64,000 bases of DNA, from positions 50,094,216-50,158,215 of the forward strand of contig OV277868.1 of the NCBI GenBank assembly GCA_922989275.2, in the 5' to 3' direction. Under the pieces are notes generated by a model. That model did not search any database, had not been told where the DNA came from, and saw only the letters and a list, made by a program, of their open reading frames with translations. The first letter of the stretch is position 1. Each line of letters begins with the position of its first letter. The position numbers were made by a program, and so were the translations under genes. This DNA comes from Gari tellinella. Its lineage: Eukaryota; Mollusca; Bivalvia; Cardiida; Psammobiidae. This document shows, in pieces, positions 1 to 24,234 of this stretch.

Positions 1-14421
<14,421 letters not shown>

Positions 14422-14834
14422 TATACTAGAGGGAGGCGACTGGCAACATGAACATAGACCTGGAGGCATTGGAACAAGAGTTACAGTCCCCCATGGCCCT
14501 GTCATACAATGACCTCAACCTCTACTCATCATAGTATACTAGAGGGAGGCGACTGGCAACATGAACATAGACCTGGAGGCCCTTGAACAAGAGTTACAGT
14601 CCCCCATGGCCCTGTCATACAATGACCTCAACCTCTACTCATCATAGTCTACCAGTATTATACCCAGCAAAAGAAGTTTTTTTTTAAGGAATACCGGATG
14701 TGCTTCATCAATCCGTCCTCAAAATAGGGCATATTACTGTTATTTTTGCAGCGTTGAAGAAACCCAAAGGGAGACCAGATGTAGGGCAGTGCCAAACATT
14801 TGGATTAAGCCCTTGCTTTAAGTTTAAAGTTTTA

Positions 14835-14955
14835 GCCCTTTGCATGCTAGCTTTGAAACCATGATAACATTTGCAAAACAGTTCGGATCCTGTTGAGATG
14901 CAGTGTTAAGCGACATCTCATCAAGATTCAAACTGTTTGTCACTGATCCCATTTT
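14835..14955 (+). mobile_element. B2 MITE, partial
   Basis: TTTAGCCCTTTGCATGCTAG left and a diverged core B (GGATCCTGTTGAGATGCAG / CATCTCATCAAGATTC). Confidence 0.65.
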
Positions 14956-15372
14956 GAATAGAAATTTTGAAAATTCTATCGTATAAGAACAGTAGCAGTA
15001 TAGCAGAAAACAAATTGTCGCAGACGTAAAACAGTTACCCAGCATGCAGAGTTTGCACTGCTTTTTGAATGTGTATATTGAAATCATTGAAATAATTTAG
15101 TCTGGCTTTCATCTCGACTTTGTGCAATACATTTAACTCCATAGAATTATTGTCAACTCTCGCCCCAACCAACTTTACTCTTAAAACTGGGTAAAATAAA
15201 GCAGAATATTTCTTCTATCTTTTCCCCTGCTTTCAGCGGCTACAGGTCTACCTCAAATATTTCCACAATTTCCATTTCTAGACATTCTCCATTGAATGGT
15301 CATAATCATTCAAACCTCTGCATACTGAAAGCCTTTTGGACTGTGAAAAATTTGCTGAGAGAGAGACTTCAG

Positions 15373-15623
15373 TTAACTCTTTCCTCCCTGAAATTTTAAA
15401 TGGACAATTTCAGTTTCCATCTTAGTCTAGTCCATTTCTGACTTTAAAGGGTATTCTTTGTCCATGTTTGGCATTGTGACAAACAGTGAAGACCCTGATC
15501 AGAGGGCTCCTTTCGGAGCCCTCTGATCTGGGTCGTCACTGTTTACATAGGACATGTGTACTATTCACATTTACACTGTTTGAAAAGCATGCCTATATGC
15601 GGGACTAGGGTTCAAAGAGTTAA
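15373..15623 (+). mobile_element. B1 MITE in MAPK7 3' UTR
   Basis: TTAACTCTTTCCTCCCTGAA to GGTTCAAAGAGTTAA, with core tip GGCTCC TTTC GGAGCC. Complete. Confidence 0.92.
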
Positions 15624-15816
15624 GAAGAGTAATCAATCTTTGATTTACTAGATGTTGTTGGTCAGTTTATCATGAACAAAAATTTATAGAATGCATAAAT
15701 TATGAAGTTTTGAAATTATATACATTGTTACAAATGTATACCAACTGTTGATGTTGCCTTATTGATTTTGTAAGGATTTTAACATTTTTTGTATTGTCAT
15801 ATTGTCCTTGTCTACA

Positions 15817-15822
15817 AATAAA
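15817..15822 (+). promoter_or_regulatory. Candidate polyadenylation signal for MAPK7
   Basis: AATAAA about 1.4 kb after the stop, in AT-rich sequence with a T/GT-rich stretch nearby. Which signal is used cannot be told from sequence; the 3' UTR would include a B1 MITE. Confidence 0.5.
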
Positions 15823-15975
15823 CTAGAACCTTATATAATTATGTAGATGTTGTCTTATTATGGTCAGCCTCATGGTAACCATTTCTTAAATCTTAACCCA
15901 TTACCACATAGCCCGTTTCTAGTTTTAAAGAAAGATGATCACTTAAAGCAGGTTGAAAGTAAAGCAAAATGTGCC

Positions 15976-16225
15976 TTAACCCTTTCCCACATAGCATATC
16001 TCTAGTATTGAATATAGGTGTTCACTTAAAGCAGGTTGAAAGTAAAGCAGAATGCGCTTAAGTGCATTCTGCTTTACTTTCAGCCTGCTTTAAGCCATCA
16101 TCTGCTAGAATATAGAAAATATTCCGTATGATACATATTTATGACTGTATAAATTGGAACTATTTTCTTCAGTGAAGGAATAAACTTAATGCGCTAAAAG
16201 GCGCTTCTATGGGGGAAAGGGTTAA
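15976..16225 (-). mobile_element. A1 MITE, inner copy
   Basis: TTAACCCTTTCCCACATAGC to CTATGGGGGAAAGGGTTAA, complete, inserted in the outer A1 hairpin tip. Confidence 0.9.
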
Positions 16226-17278
16226 GGTACTTCGCATATGCGCGTAGTTTCCATACGATTGTTATGAAAATTGTCATGAAGAATGATAATAGCCTAAGAA
16301 ACAATGTGTGTAAATATAGGCAAATTTTATCGAGTGGTTTGTCTTTAAGGTCTTTTTTCTGACAAAAACCTAGAATTTTGATGATTTTATTTTTCTTAAA
16401 AATGAATAAAGCTAATGACTATAATTCTCGCCCAATAAGTAGTCCACAACATTCATTACAAGAAAAGCTAAAAACATTTTGAATAAAGGTGTTCAGAAAG
16501 ATGTTATCAGCTATTTAAATTTTGCAAAATGCTAAAAAATTGAATTACAAAAAACTGACTCATTCAATGTATATTTGTTTTCATTTTATTCAAATATATG
16601 GTTGATGAACTAGTCAGTATGAAAAAATTAGAAAATATTACAGTCAGGATTTGTTGTAATAACATATTTTCTTATTAAAATGTGGGATATTTGTTGTTTA
16701 GATACAGTTACCTACCTTAGAATTAAAACTTTGTCATTAAAATGCATTATTATTTATTCATGGACTTGCATACAAGGTTTATTATATTGTTCGAACATAA
16801 TTATAATGGGCAATATCGATCTTGAAAAGGTTAGCGTATTGATAAGCTTCAAGGTGTGGCTTTATAGTTCGATCAAATCGTTTACATGTATACCGATTTA
16901 ATTGACTTGTAAGTCATTAAACTAAAACGTACAGGTAAGTGGACATATACTTGGACCGTAAACATCACTAGTACTAATCAACGAAGACTAAACATAACAT
17001 GTCTCTTGATTACTGCGTTATGGATTGACAAGTCAATAAATCGGACACTAAAAAATAATATTTGGATCGGATGGGTCTCGAACCTATGACCTTTGGATTG
17101 CTAGTCAACCACTATAGTCAACCACTATACTAACTGCGCTATGAAGGATTATACTAATTTATATCAACATTTCCTTTATATAAATTTTCTAGTATAAACA
17201 CGTACGAAAAAAGTCTGTGTCGTCCAGACGCATATCCGCTCGCCCGCAAGACCGACTTCCGGTAGCGAAAGGCCTTAA
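16222..17278. mobile_element. Long TTAA-bounded element with tRNA-like module
   Basis: 1057 bp between TTAA sites, sharing one with the inner A1. Subterminal bases GGTACTTCGC and (other strand) GGCCTTTCGC are weakly inverted. A tRNA-Ala-like stretch lies on the minus strand at 17065-17155 (box B AGGTTCGAGACCC; one 17-bp duplication, CTATAGTCAACCA). No transposase ORF. Confidence 0.6.
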
Positions 17279-17600
17279 GGTGCATTTTGCTTTACTTTCA
17301 GCCTGCTTTAAGCTACTATCTGCTAGGATATAGAAACTACTTCTTATGAAATATATTCATGACTATATAAAATGGCTATTTTCTTCAGTGGAGGAATATA
17401 TTAGAGGAGTAAAAAACTGTGTTTATAGGGTAATGGGTCAACTCCATCACAGTAAGTTCATGTTACTACCCAGTCCTGCCTTGTCACAGGAACTCCTGAC
17501 ATCCTTCTTCCTCCTGATATGATAACTGCTTACAGTAGACTGAAAATAAACCAGAAAGCTACAACAGGAACTCTGATTCCTGCTTTACTTTCTGTCTGCT

Positions 17601-17845
17601 TTAACCCATTACCCAATAAATACACCTTTATTTTTTCCCTCTAGACTAATGAAGAAAATGGTTCCAATTTTTACAGGCATGACTATTTATAATAAGAAAT
17701 AATTTCTGTATCCTAGCAGATAATAGCTTAAAGCAGACTGAAAGTAAAGCAGAATGTGCCTTAATGGGCATTCTGCTTTACTTTGAACCTGTTTTAAGTG
17801 GTCACATGCCTTTCAAACTAGACAAAGGCTATAGTGTAGGGTTAA
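17601..17845 (+). mobile_element. A1 MITE inserted beside an A2-like hairpin
   Basis: Starts at the TTAA that ends an A2-like arm (CTTTCTGTCTGCTTTAA) and ends CTATAGTGTAGGGTTAA. Confidence 0.85.
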
Positions 17846-17957
17846 GTCATTTTCCTGTTGCTCTATAGTTTTGTTTGTCCACTGTCCTAACATTATCGAG
17901 TCTTCCTGAAACTATGAAAATGGAACATTTGATAGCTATACAAGCTGGCTCAAGTTA

Positions 17958-18258
17958 GTACAATGCTCCCTCTCTGCAACGGCCCTCCCAACAACCCTTG
18001 TTGCTGTTCCCTAAACAGGACAATAATGTCCAACGCTTTTACTGCTGCAATATCGTCTGATTAAAATTGTTGTCTGCTGGTTTTCTCAAAGTTATATAAT
18101 GGATATATTGACAGAAACAACTTCCTGACGCGGTGTCTGATCTTGATTCAAGCTGTTTGCAAATGTAAACCGATTTCCCTCCCTATAACAACTCCCTCTG
18201 AACAATGTACACAAGTGTTGTCTCCCATTGGGTGTCGTTGTAGAGAGGGAGCGCTGTA
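17958..18258 (-). mobile_element. B3 MITE
   Basis: Ends TACAATGCTCCCTCTC and GAGAGGGAGCGCTGTA; half a core B arm (GTCTGATCTTGATTCAAGC). Confidence 0.8.
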
Positions 18259-18424
18259 GTAACACACTAAATGAATGTTTACAGGAATAGCTTCTTAGCC
18301 AAACTTTATTTAAGCAGACTGCCATAGGAACTTGAAGTAATGGTCTTCACCAAGCATCTATCAGGCATTTTACAGCCGATAGTTTTAGTACATAGAAAAT
18401 GAACAAATAAAAAATTGTGCATTT

Positions 18425-18674
18425 TAACCCTTTTCTCCCTGAAACCTCAAATGGACAATTCTAATTTTCTATTTAGTCTAGTCCATTCTTTACTTTTTAG
18501 GGTTGATTTTTACAATATATGTCAAATTGACAAATAGTGTAAACCCTGATCAGAGGGCTCCTTAAGGAGCCCTCTGATCAGGGTCTACACTGTTTGCATA
18601 GGACAAATGTACTCCTCACATGTACGCTGTTTGCAAACAACGCATACATGCGTGACTAGGGTTCAAAGAGTTAA
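18425..18674 (+). mobile_element. B1 MITE, complete
   Basis: TTAACCCTTTTCTCCCTG to GGTTCAAAGAGTTAA; perfect core tip GGCTCC TTAA GGAGCC. Confidence 0.92.
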
Positions 18675-18825
18675 ACACAAATTTGGGTAGTACATGTATT
18701 ATACCTTTAACAAATGGGTAAAAGAAGATTTTGGTCTTTTAATAAGAAAATCATGAATTGACACACGTTTTTAACTAAATATTGCTTTTATTTTCATATA
18801 AAGCATAAAAATATGGAATAAACAA

Positions 18826-19021
18826 TACAGTTAAACCTCTCTATTATGATAGGCGACAGCTTAAAGCAAGAAAGAAGTAAAGCAGAAAGCTCCCAAAGGA
18901 GCTTTCTGCTATACTTTTATCTTGCTTTAAGCAACCACCTGCCTTAATTATCTTGCTTTAAGCAACCATCTGACTAAATCATATGCTCATTTAGTTGTCT
19001 TTATAGAGAGGTTTTGCTGTA
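18826..19021 (+). mobile_element. A2 MITE
   Basis: TACAGTTAAACCTCTC left, GAGAGGTTTTGCTGTA right; the right arm segment TATCTTGCTTTAAGCAACC is duplicated. Confidence 0.85.
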
Positions 19022-19150
19022 TGTTACAAAAGCATAATAAACAATTATCAATGGATGAAAACAAAATGATTCTCTGATGCTGCTGAATACAGCTGGCAGT
19101 TTAAGCCTTTACCCCATGGCCTGTTTCTAGTTTAGAAGACAAGTGACCAC

Positions 19151-19463
19151 TTAACTCATTCACCCCTGAAACTTTTTAACGAACAACTCCAATATCCAAT
19201 TAAGTCTAGTCCATTTTAGACTATTTGGTGTTGATTTTAACAGAACAGAACAGAGCAAAACTTTATTTCATCTCAGGCATGGTTACATGCAGCATGAGCA
19301 ACACTATATTGCTTAATGACAAACAGTGCAGATCCTGATCAGAGGGCTCCTGCAGGAGCCCTCTGATCAGGATCTTCACTGTTTGCATAGGACAAGTGTG
19401 TATTTTACTGGCCTTCTGCTTGTTAATGACGAGTATACTCGCCCCTAGGGTTGAATGTGTTCA
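19151..19463 (+). mobile_element. B1 MITE nested in A1
   Basis: TTAACTCATTCACCCC left; right end GGTTGAATGTGTTCA (TTAA mutated). Contains an extra unrelated insert at about 19241-19315 (CAGAACAGAGCAAAAC). Core tip GGCTCC TGCA GGAGCC. Confidence 0.82.
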
Positions 19464-19707
19464 CCCATTACCTCATAAATATGCCTTTTTATGCTTTTGA
19501 TTTACTCTTGAACCGAAGAAAATAGTTCCACCTCATACAGCCATGAACATATATAATAAGAAATATTTTATTTTTCCTTACAAAAGACTTCTTATGGCAG
19601 GCAGAAAGTTAAGCAGAAAGCACCTTAATGCACATTCTTCTTTACTTTCAACTTGCTTTACATGGTCACCTGTCTAAACATGCTATGAGGTAATACATGT
19701 AGATTAA
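19460..19707 (+). mobile_element. A1 MITE, second inner copy
   Basis: Follows B1 directly (TTCACCCATTACCTCATAAA) and ends near TATGAGGTAATACATG before the outer TTAA. Confidence 0.78.
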
Positions 19708-19998
19708 AGCAGGTTGAAAGTAGAACAATGCTATAGGTGCATTCTGCATTATTTTCAGCCTGCTTTAAGTTAAGATATAATATGCTAGGATATCGAAAAT
19801 GTTTCTTACAGCAGATATTCATGACTGTATATGATGGAACTATTTTTGTCAGAGGAGGAACAGATTAAAGGCATATTTATGGGGGTAATGGATTAAATAG
19901 GAAGAAATAATAAATTGCTATGTTCTTGAATTGGAAAATGTTTATTTGTGTTGGCACTTTCAACCAATTTTGAAGGAAGTTGGAATATGGAATATGTC

Positions 19999-20258
19999 TT
20001 AACCCATTACACCGTAATACACCTTTTTCGCTTTTAATGTATTCCTTCACTGAAGAAAATAGTTCCACTTTATACAGTAACTATATTTTCTATATCATCT
20101 TTATACATGCCTATATTTTCTATATCCTAACAGATGGTAGCTTAAAACAGGCTGAAAGTAAAGCAGAATGCACCTAAAGGTGCATTCTGCTTTCTTTCAA
20201 CCTGCTTTATGTGGCCACCTTGCTTCAAACCTAAAACAGTCTAAGGAGTAATGGAGTA
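19999..20258 (+). mobile_element. A1 MITE
   Basis: TTAACCCATTACACCG left, CTAAGGAGTAATGGAG right; core tip CACC TAAA GGTG. CTATATTTTCTATATC is duplicated in the left arm. Confidence 0.83.
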
Positions 20259-20265
20259 TCTGGAT

Positions 20266-20510
20266 CTCTTCTAATAAAGAATAAATGAATGTTACTGTTA
20301 TGAAAGAAAAGAAAATGTCTGGTTTTTGTCACTTTCCATGAAACTAATTTCCACATAATTATGTGATGTGAAAACATGTAAATGTACATACTATATTGAT
20401 TGAGTTGGGTTTTACGGCACCGCAATACATGAAATGGTCATATGGCGCCAAGTACATAATATAACAAAGATTGTTACATAATGGCTTCAAAGTCACTTCG
20501 AAGAATTTAC
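20266..20510 (+). repeat. Dispersed repeat, copy 1 (pair with 24606-24852)
   Basis: Shares nearly the whole segment from CTTCTAATAAAG to the motif CATGAAATGGTCATATGGCG and ACATAATGGCTTCAAAGTCA with 24606-24852. A third fragment is at about 52490-52556. Confidence 0.9.
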
Positions 20511-20517
20511 AGTGCTC

Positions 20518-20843
20518 CCTCTCTACAAAAACACCCAATGGGAGACACAAATTGTGTGCATTGTTCGGAGGTAGTCATTATAGGGAGGGAAAATTAAGAC
20601 TTGCCTTACATTTGCAAACAGCTTGAATCCAGATCAGACGCCGGGTTATGCAGCGTCTGATCTGGATTCAAGCTGTTTGTCACTCATCATATTTATCAAA
20701 ATGTCCACTTATAGTTTTAAGCAGACAATATTGCAGCAGCAAAAGCATCTTAGACATATTGTCCTGTTTAGGGAACTGCGGCAAGGAAGGGTCGTTATAT
20801 CGAGTTGTTTTTGGGAGGGCCGTTGTAGGGAGGGAGCACTGTA
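20518..20843 (+). mobile_element. B3 MITE, complete
   Basis: TACAGTGCTCCCTCTC left and GGGAGGGAGCACTGTA right. The interior contains the core B palindrome CAAACAGCTTGAATCCAGAT / ATCTGGATTCAAGCTGTTTG. Confidence 0.9.
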
Positions 20844-21083
20844 CTTTCAAAATTATCAACCTCTAAGATACAATGATGACTAAAATGATCCAGATATATG
20901 AAACTACAAAAACTAGAAATAAATCTACATGATTATAGTCATTTTGCGTAGTGTATGTACATGATCGCTCAAAGAGAGAGGACTGAATGCAGGAATATGC
21001 AGGCAGTTCATGTAATGACTTCCTGAATAACTTCTATCCTGCACGTGTCAGTCTCTTCTAATGAAAGATTTCACACTTCTTTA

Positions 21084-21595
21084 TTAACCCTTTACCCCAT
21101 AGCATGTTTCTAGTTTTGAAGATAGGCGACTTCTTAACCCTTTCCCTTATAGAAGCGACTTTTAGCACATTCATTTTATTCATCCGCTGAAGAAAATAGT
21201 TCCAAATTATACCGTAATGAATACGTGTCATATTTAATACTTTCCTTATTCTAGCAGTTAATAGCTTAAAGCAGGCTGAAAGTAAAGCAGAATGCACCTT
21301 AGGGTGCATTCTGCTTTACTTTCAACCTGCTTTAAGTAGTCACATATCTTCAATACTAGAAACAATGCTATCAGGTAAAGGGTTAAAGCAGGTTAAAAAT
21401 AAAGCAGAATGCGCCTCAAGGCGCATTCTGCTTCACTTTCAGCCTGCTTTAAGCTACCATCTGCTAGTAGAGATTAAATTATATTTCTTATGATATGTAC
21501 TCATGGTTTTATAAATTGGAACTGTTTTCTTCAGCGGAGGAATAAACTAAACGCGCTATAAGGCGCTTATCAGGGAAAGGGTTAAGTGAGCCTTT
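21084..21595 (-). mobile_element. A1 MITE, outer copy interrupted at a TTAA
   Basis: TTAACCCTTTACCCCATAGC left to CAGGGAAAGGGTTAA right. Interrupted at GGCGACTTCTTAA; its hairpin resumes TTAAAGCAGGTTAAAAA. Confidence 0.9.
21134..21386 (+). mobile_element. A1 MITE, inner copy; near-twin of 38276-38528
   Basis: About six substitutions from the copy at 38276 over 250 bp. Stem tip CACC TTAG GGTG, against CGCC TTAG GGCG in the twin. Confidence 0.95.
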
Positions 21596-21604
21596 AATGA
21601 CATT

Positions 21605-21845
21605 TTAACCCTTTACCCTATAAATACTTTGTTTTACCTCTTTATTTTATTGCTCCACTGAAAAAAATAGTTCCAATTTATACAGTCATGAATATGTATC
21701 ATAAGAAATATTTTCTATAATCTAGAAGATGATAGCTTAAAGCAGGCTGAAAAAGAAGCAGGATGCGCCTTGAGGCGCATTCTGCTTTACTTTCAACAGT
21801 CACATGTCTTCAGAATTGGAAACAAACTATGGGGTTATTGGTTAA
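21605..21845 (+). mobile_element. A1 MITE
   Basis: TTAACCCTTTACCCTATAAA to CTATGGGGTTATTGGTTAA; core tip CGCC TTGA GGCG, right arm shortened. Confidence 0.87.
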
Positions 21846-21939
21846 CTAATAATGTTACGAAATGACATGAATACAAATGTGGTATACACTTTTAACTTTC
21901 TCCCTGAAAAAGCAACGCTTACACAAACTCTTTGTTATC

Positions 21940-22178
21940 TTAACTCATTAACCCCTAAAACTTTTAATGGAAAATTCCAATTTCAAAATAAGTCTAGTCC
22001 ATTTTTGACTATTTAGGGTTAATTTTAACAATATATTTCAAAATGACAAACAGTGTATACCCTGATCAGAGGGCTCCTTGCTCAGGGTATACACTGTTTG
22101 CACAAGACAAGTGTAATCCTCACAAGTACACTGTTTGTAAATGATGAGTATACTTGTAGCTAGGGTTCAATGTGTTAA
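21940..22178 (+). mobile_element. B1 MITE with one arm tip deleted
   Basis: TTAACTCATTAACCCC to GGTTCAATGTGTTAA; the palindrome is asymmetric (CAGAGGGCTCCTTGCTCAGG). Confidence 0.85.
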
Positions 22179-22558
22179 AACTATACAGTATGATGCTGAC
22201 CATTGTCCCAATCCTGAGACAATGGGATGATGCACCTGATAAAGCTTATGCTGGACTATAAACCTCAGCAGAAACAACAACAACAACAACTATACAGTAA
22301 ATGTCTGTGGTAAGCAGACATTTAATGAATTGGCAGTTACCAAAACAACAAGCACCTGCTTAAGTGCGAACGCAGGACAAAGAATGTATCTCTACATTGT
22401 GTTTGCTCAATACTTATCTGCCACCAATCAGAAAGACTGTCTATGCAGATATTTACTCTTAAGTTAATAAGTACTACACTTGTGGATCTTTTTAGTTATC
22501 AAAACATGAACCAGTCTACTTGGAATTTTGGGTAGTTTAATAAACATTGCACTAAAAC

Positions 22559-22635
22559 TAGCAAACAGTGTAGAACCTGATCAGAGGGCTCCTATAGGAG
22601 CCCTCTGATCTTGGTCTTCACTGATTGCAAATGTA
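22559..22635 (+). mobile_element. Core B hairpin fragment (B1-like)
   Basis: CAAACAGTGTAGAACCTGAT, tip GGCTCC TATA GGAGCC, partner ATCTTGGTCTTCACTGATTG; flanks not recognisable. Confidence 0.6.
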
Positions 22636-22644
22636 AAGAGTAGA

Positions 22645-22745
22645 TTTTATTTATTTATTCATTATAATTTTACGTCGCATTATTGAAAAACAGTATTTCA
22701 GTCATGTCGCGGTGTCCAGCTATTTTAAACAGGTTCATGGTGTTG
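22645..22745 (-). mobile_element. SINE 3'-end fragment
   Basis: Antisense of the SINE tail: ATTTTACGTCGCATTATTG and TTCAGTCATGTCGCGGTGTC, as in 22821-23106. Confidence 0.7.
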
Positions 22746-22820
22746 AAATAATTTACTGGTAGCTCAACACAAAACCCATCTCACAGTACAACTAGCTAGC
22801 CTTCATCCCAACACTAAGGC

Positions 22821-23106
22821 TTTTTTTTGTTGATTTGTTTTGATTTTACGTCGCTTTCAACAGTATTTCAGTCATATCGCGACGTCCACCTAATTATAGA
22901 TGGAGGAAGACCCCACCCCAGAAGCCCTTTATGCACTGTTTCAGGCACAAATCGACAACTGGATAGAACCACCGACCTTCCGCAAGCCAGCTGGAAGGCT
23001 TCCTCACATGAAAAATCCGAACGACCCTACTGGGATTCGAACTCACAGCGGTGAGCAGCTTAGTGATGTAAGTCACAGTGACTATACCACTAGGCCACGG
23101 AGGCCC
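22821..23106 (-). mobile_element. tRNA-derived SINE with 13-bp target duplication
   Basis: Flanked by CCAACACTAAGGC at 22808-22820 and 23107-23119. On the minus strand the head holds box A (TGGCCTAGTGG) and box B (GAGTTCGAATCCC); the tail ends with an A-rich run (T8 on +). Same family as 38790-39063. Confidence 0.94.
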
Positions 23107-23375
23107 CCAACACTAAGGCATCAGCCTGAGATTCATTTACAGCTAGTACTGATGCAAGTGGTTCTGTCCACAACATGGTTCTACACAACCTTTACTCTGT
23201 CATCAGGTTGTACAGGCATAGTGTCACCGCTCAGCATCAATTGGGGCTTTCTTCATAACTCGTAGTTGGGCATTTCGTCCCTGAAAACATGCGGAATAAA
23301 TCCTTAGCCATGCCCTTACCAATGCCTGATAAATGGACTCATATCAGGATAATGGTGTTTGATACAAGGTAGCAG

Positions 23376-23858
23376 CATAACCCATTACCCCATAGCCTGT
23401 TTGTAGTTTTAAAGAAAGGCTATCACTTAAAGCAGTTTGAAAGTAAAGCAGAATGTGCCTAAAGGCACATTCTGCTTTACTTTCAGCCTCCTTTAAGCTA
23501 TTATCTGCTATGATACATATTCATGACTGTATAAAAGGGAACTATTTTCTTCAGTGGAGGAATAAATTATATTAATAATATATTATTACATTTAACCCTT
23601 TACCCAATAGAAGCGCCTTTTAGCGGATATGATTTATTCATCCGCTGTAGAAAATAGTTCCAATTTAATCAGTAATGAATATGTATTATAGGGAATATTT
23701 TCTGTATTATAGCACATGATAGCTTAAAGCAGGCTGAAAGTAAAGCAGAATGCGCCCTAAGGCACATTCTGCTTTACTTTCAACCTGCTTTAAGTAGTCA
23801 TCTATCTTAAGTACTATAAATAGGCTATCAGGTAAAAGGTTAAGGGGGAATGGGTTAA
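23376..23858 (-). mobile_element. A1 MITE, outer copy
   Basis: TAACCCATTACCCCATAGCC left, GGGGGAATGGGTTAA right, core tip TGCC TAAA GGCA. Interrupted near its far end by another A1. Confidence 0.87.
23592..23843 (+). mobile_element. A1 MITE, inner copy
   Basis: TTAACCCTTTACCCAATAGA to CTATCAGGTAAAAGGTTAA. Core stem CGCC/GGCA carries a mismatch. Confidence 0.9.
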
Positions 23859-24234
23859 AGAAGGACAAAAGTAAGCAAGAAGGCCACTAGGCCCTAATGG
23901 GCTCACCACAGAAGTTACAAGACTGCGTTAAATAAACACTTATGCCACAGTGACATCCTTGCCAAGATATTCAGAATCATTTTTTAAGTGCAAATAAGGT
24001 CAAGGTAAAAAACCTATCAATATGAGAAACATTTTAGTGGAGACAAATTTGTAATCTGATCCGTAGATTCGGTAAAGATTTTTCTAGATATTGTGCATGG
24101 TTGCCATTGTCATGGCAACAAGACCATTTGCCCCACCCTCTTTCTTTGAACAACTTTTAAAGCTCAACCCAACATAATGTTTCTGACCAAGTTTGGTTAC
24201 ACCGGGGCTATTGGTTTCAGAAAAGAATTTGCTT

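Larger units (their letters stand above)
15893..17441 (-). mobile_element. A1 MITE, outer copy split by two adjacent elements
   Basis: First half 15893-15979 ends AAAATGTGCCTTAA. The second half starts at 17275 TTAAGGTGCATTTTGC and ends TATAGGGTAATGGGTCAA. The break is exactly at the TTAA in the hairpin tip. Confidence 0.87.
19101..19896 (-). mobile_element. A1 MITE, outer copy interrupted by B1 + A1
   Basis: First part 19101-19154 stops at GTGACCACTTAA; the remainder resumes at 19704 TTAAAGCAGGTTGAAAG and ends GGGGGTAATGGATTAA. Confidence 0.85.

Noticed and set aside
14438..14650. Copies 2 and 3 of the MAPK7 terminal segment as extra coding exons
   Set aside because: They lack an acceptor site, follow an in-frame stop and are in a different frame; treated as a 3' UTR duplication.
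17065..17155. tRNA-Ala gene on the minus strand
   Set aside because: It has an internal 17-bp duplication and an unpaired acceptor stem, and it lies inside a TTAA-bounded element.
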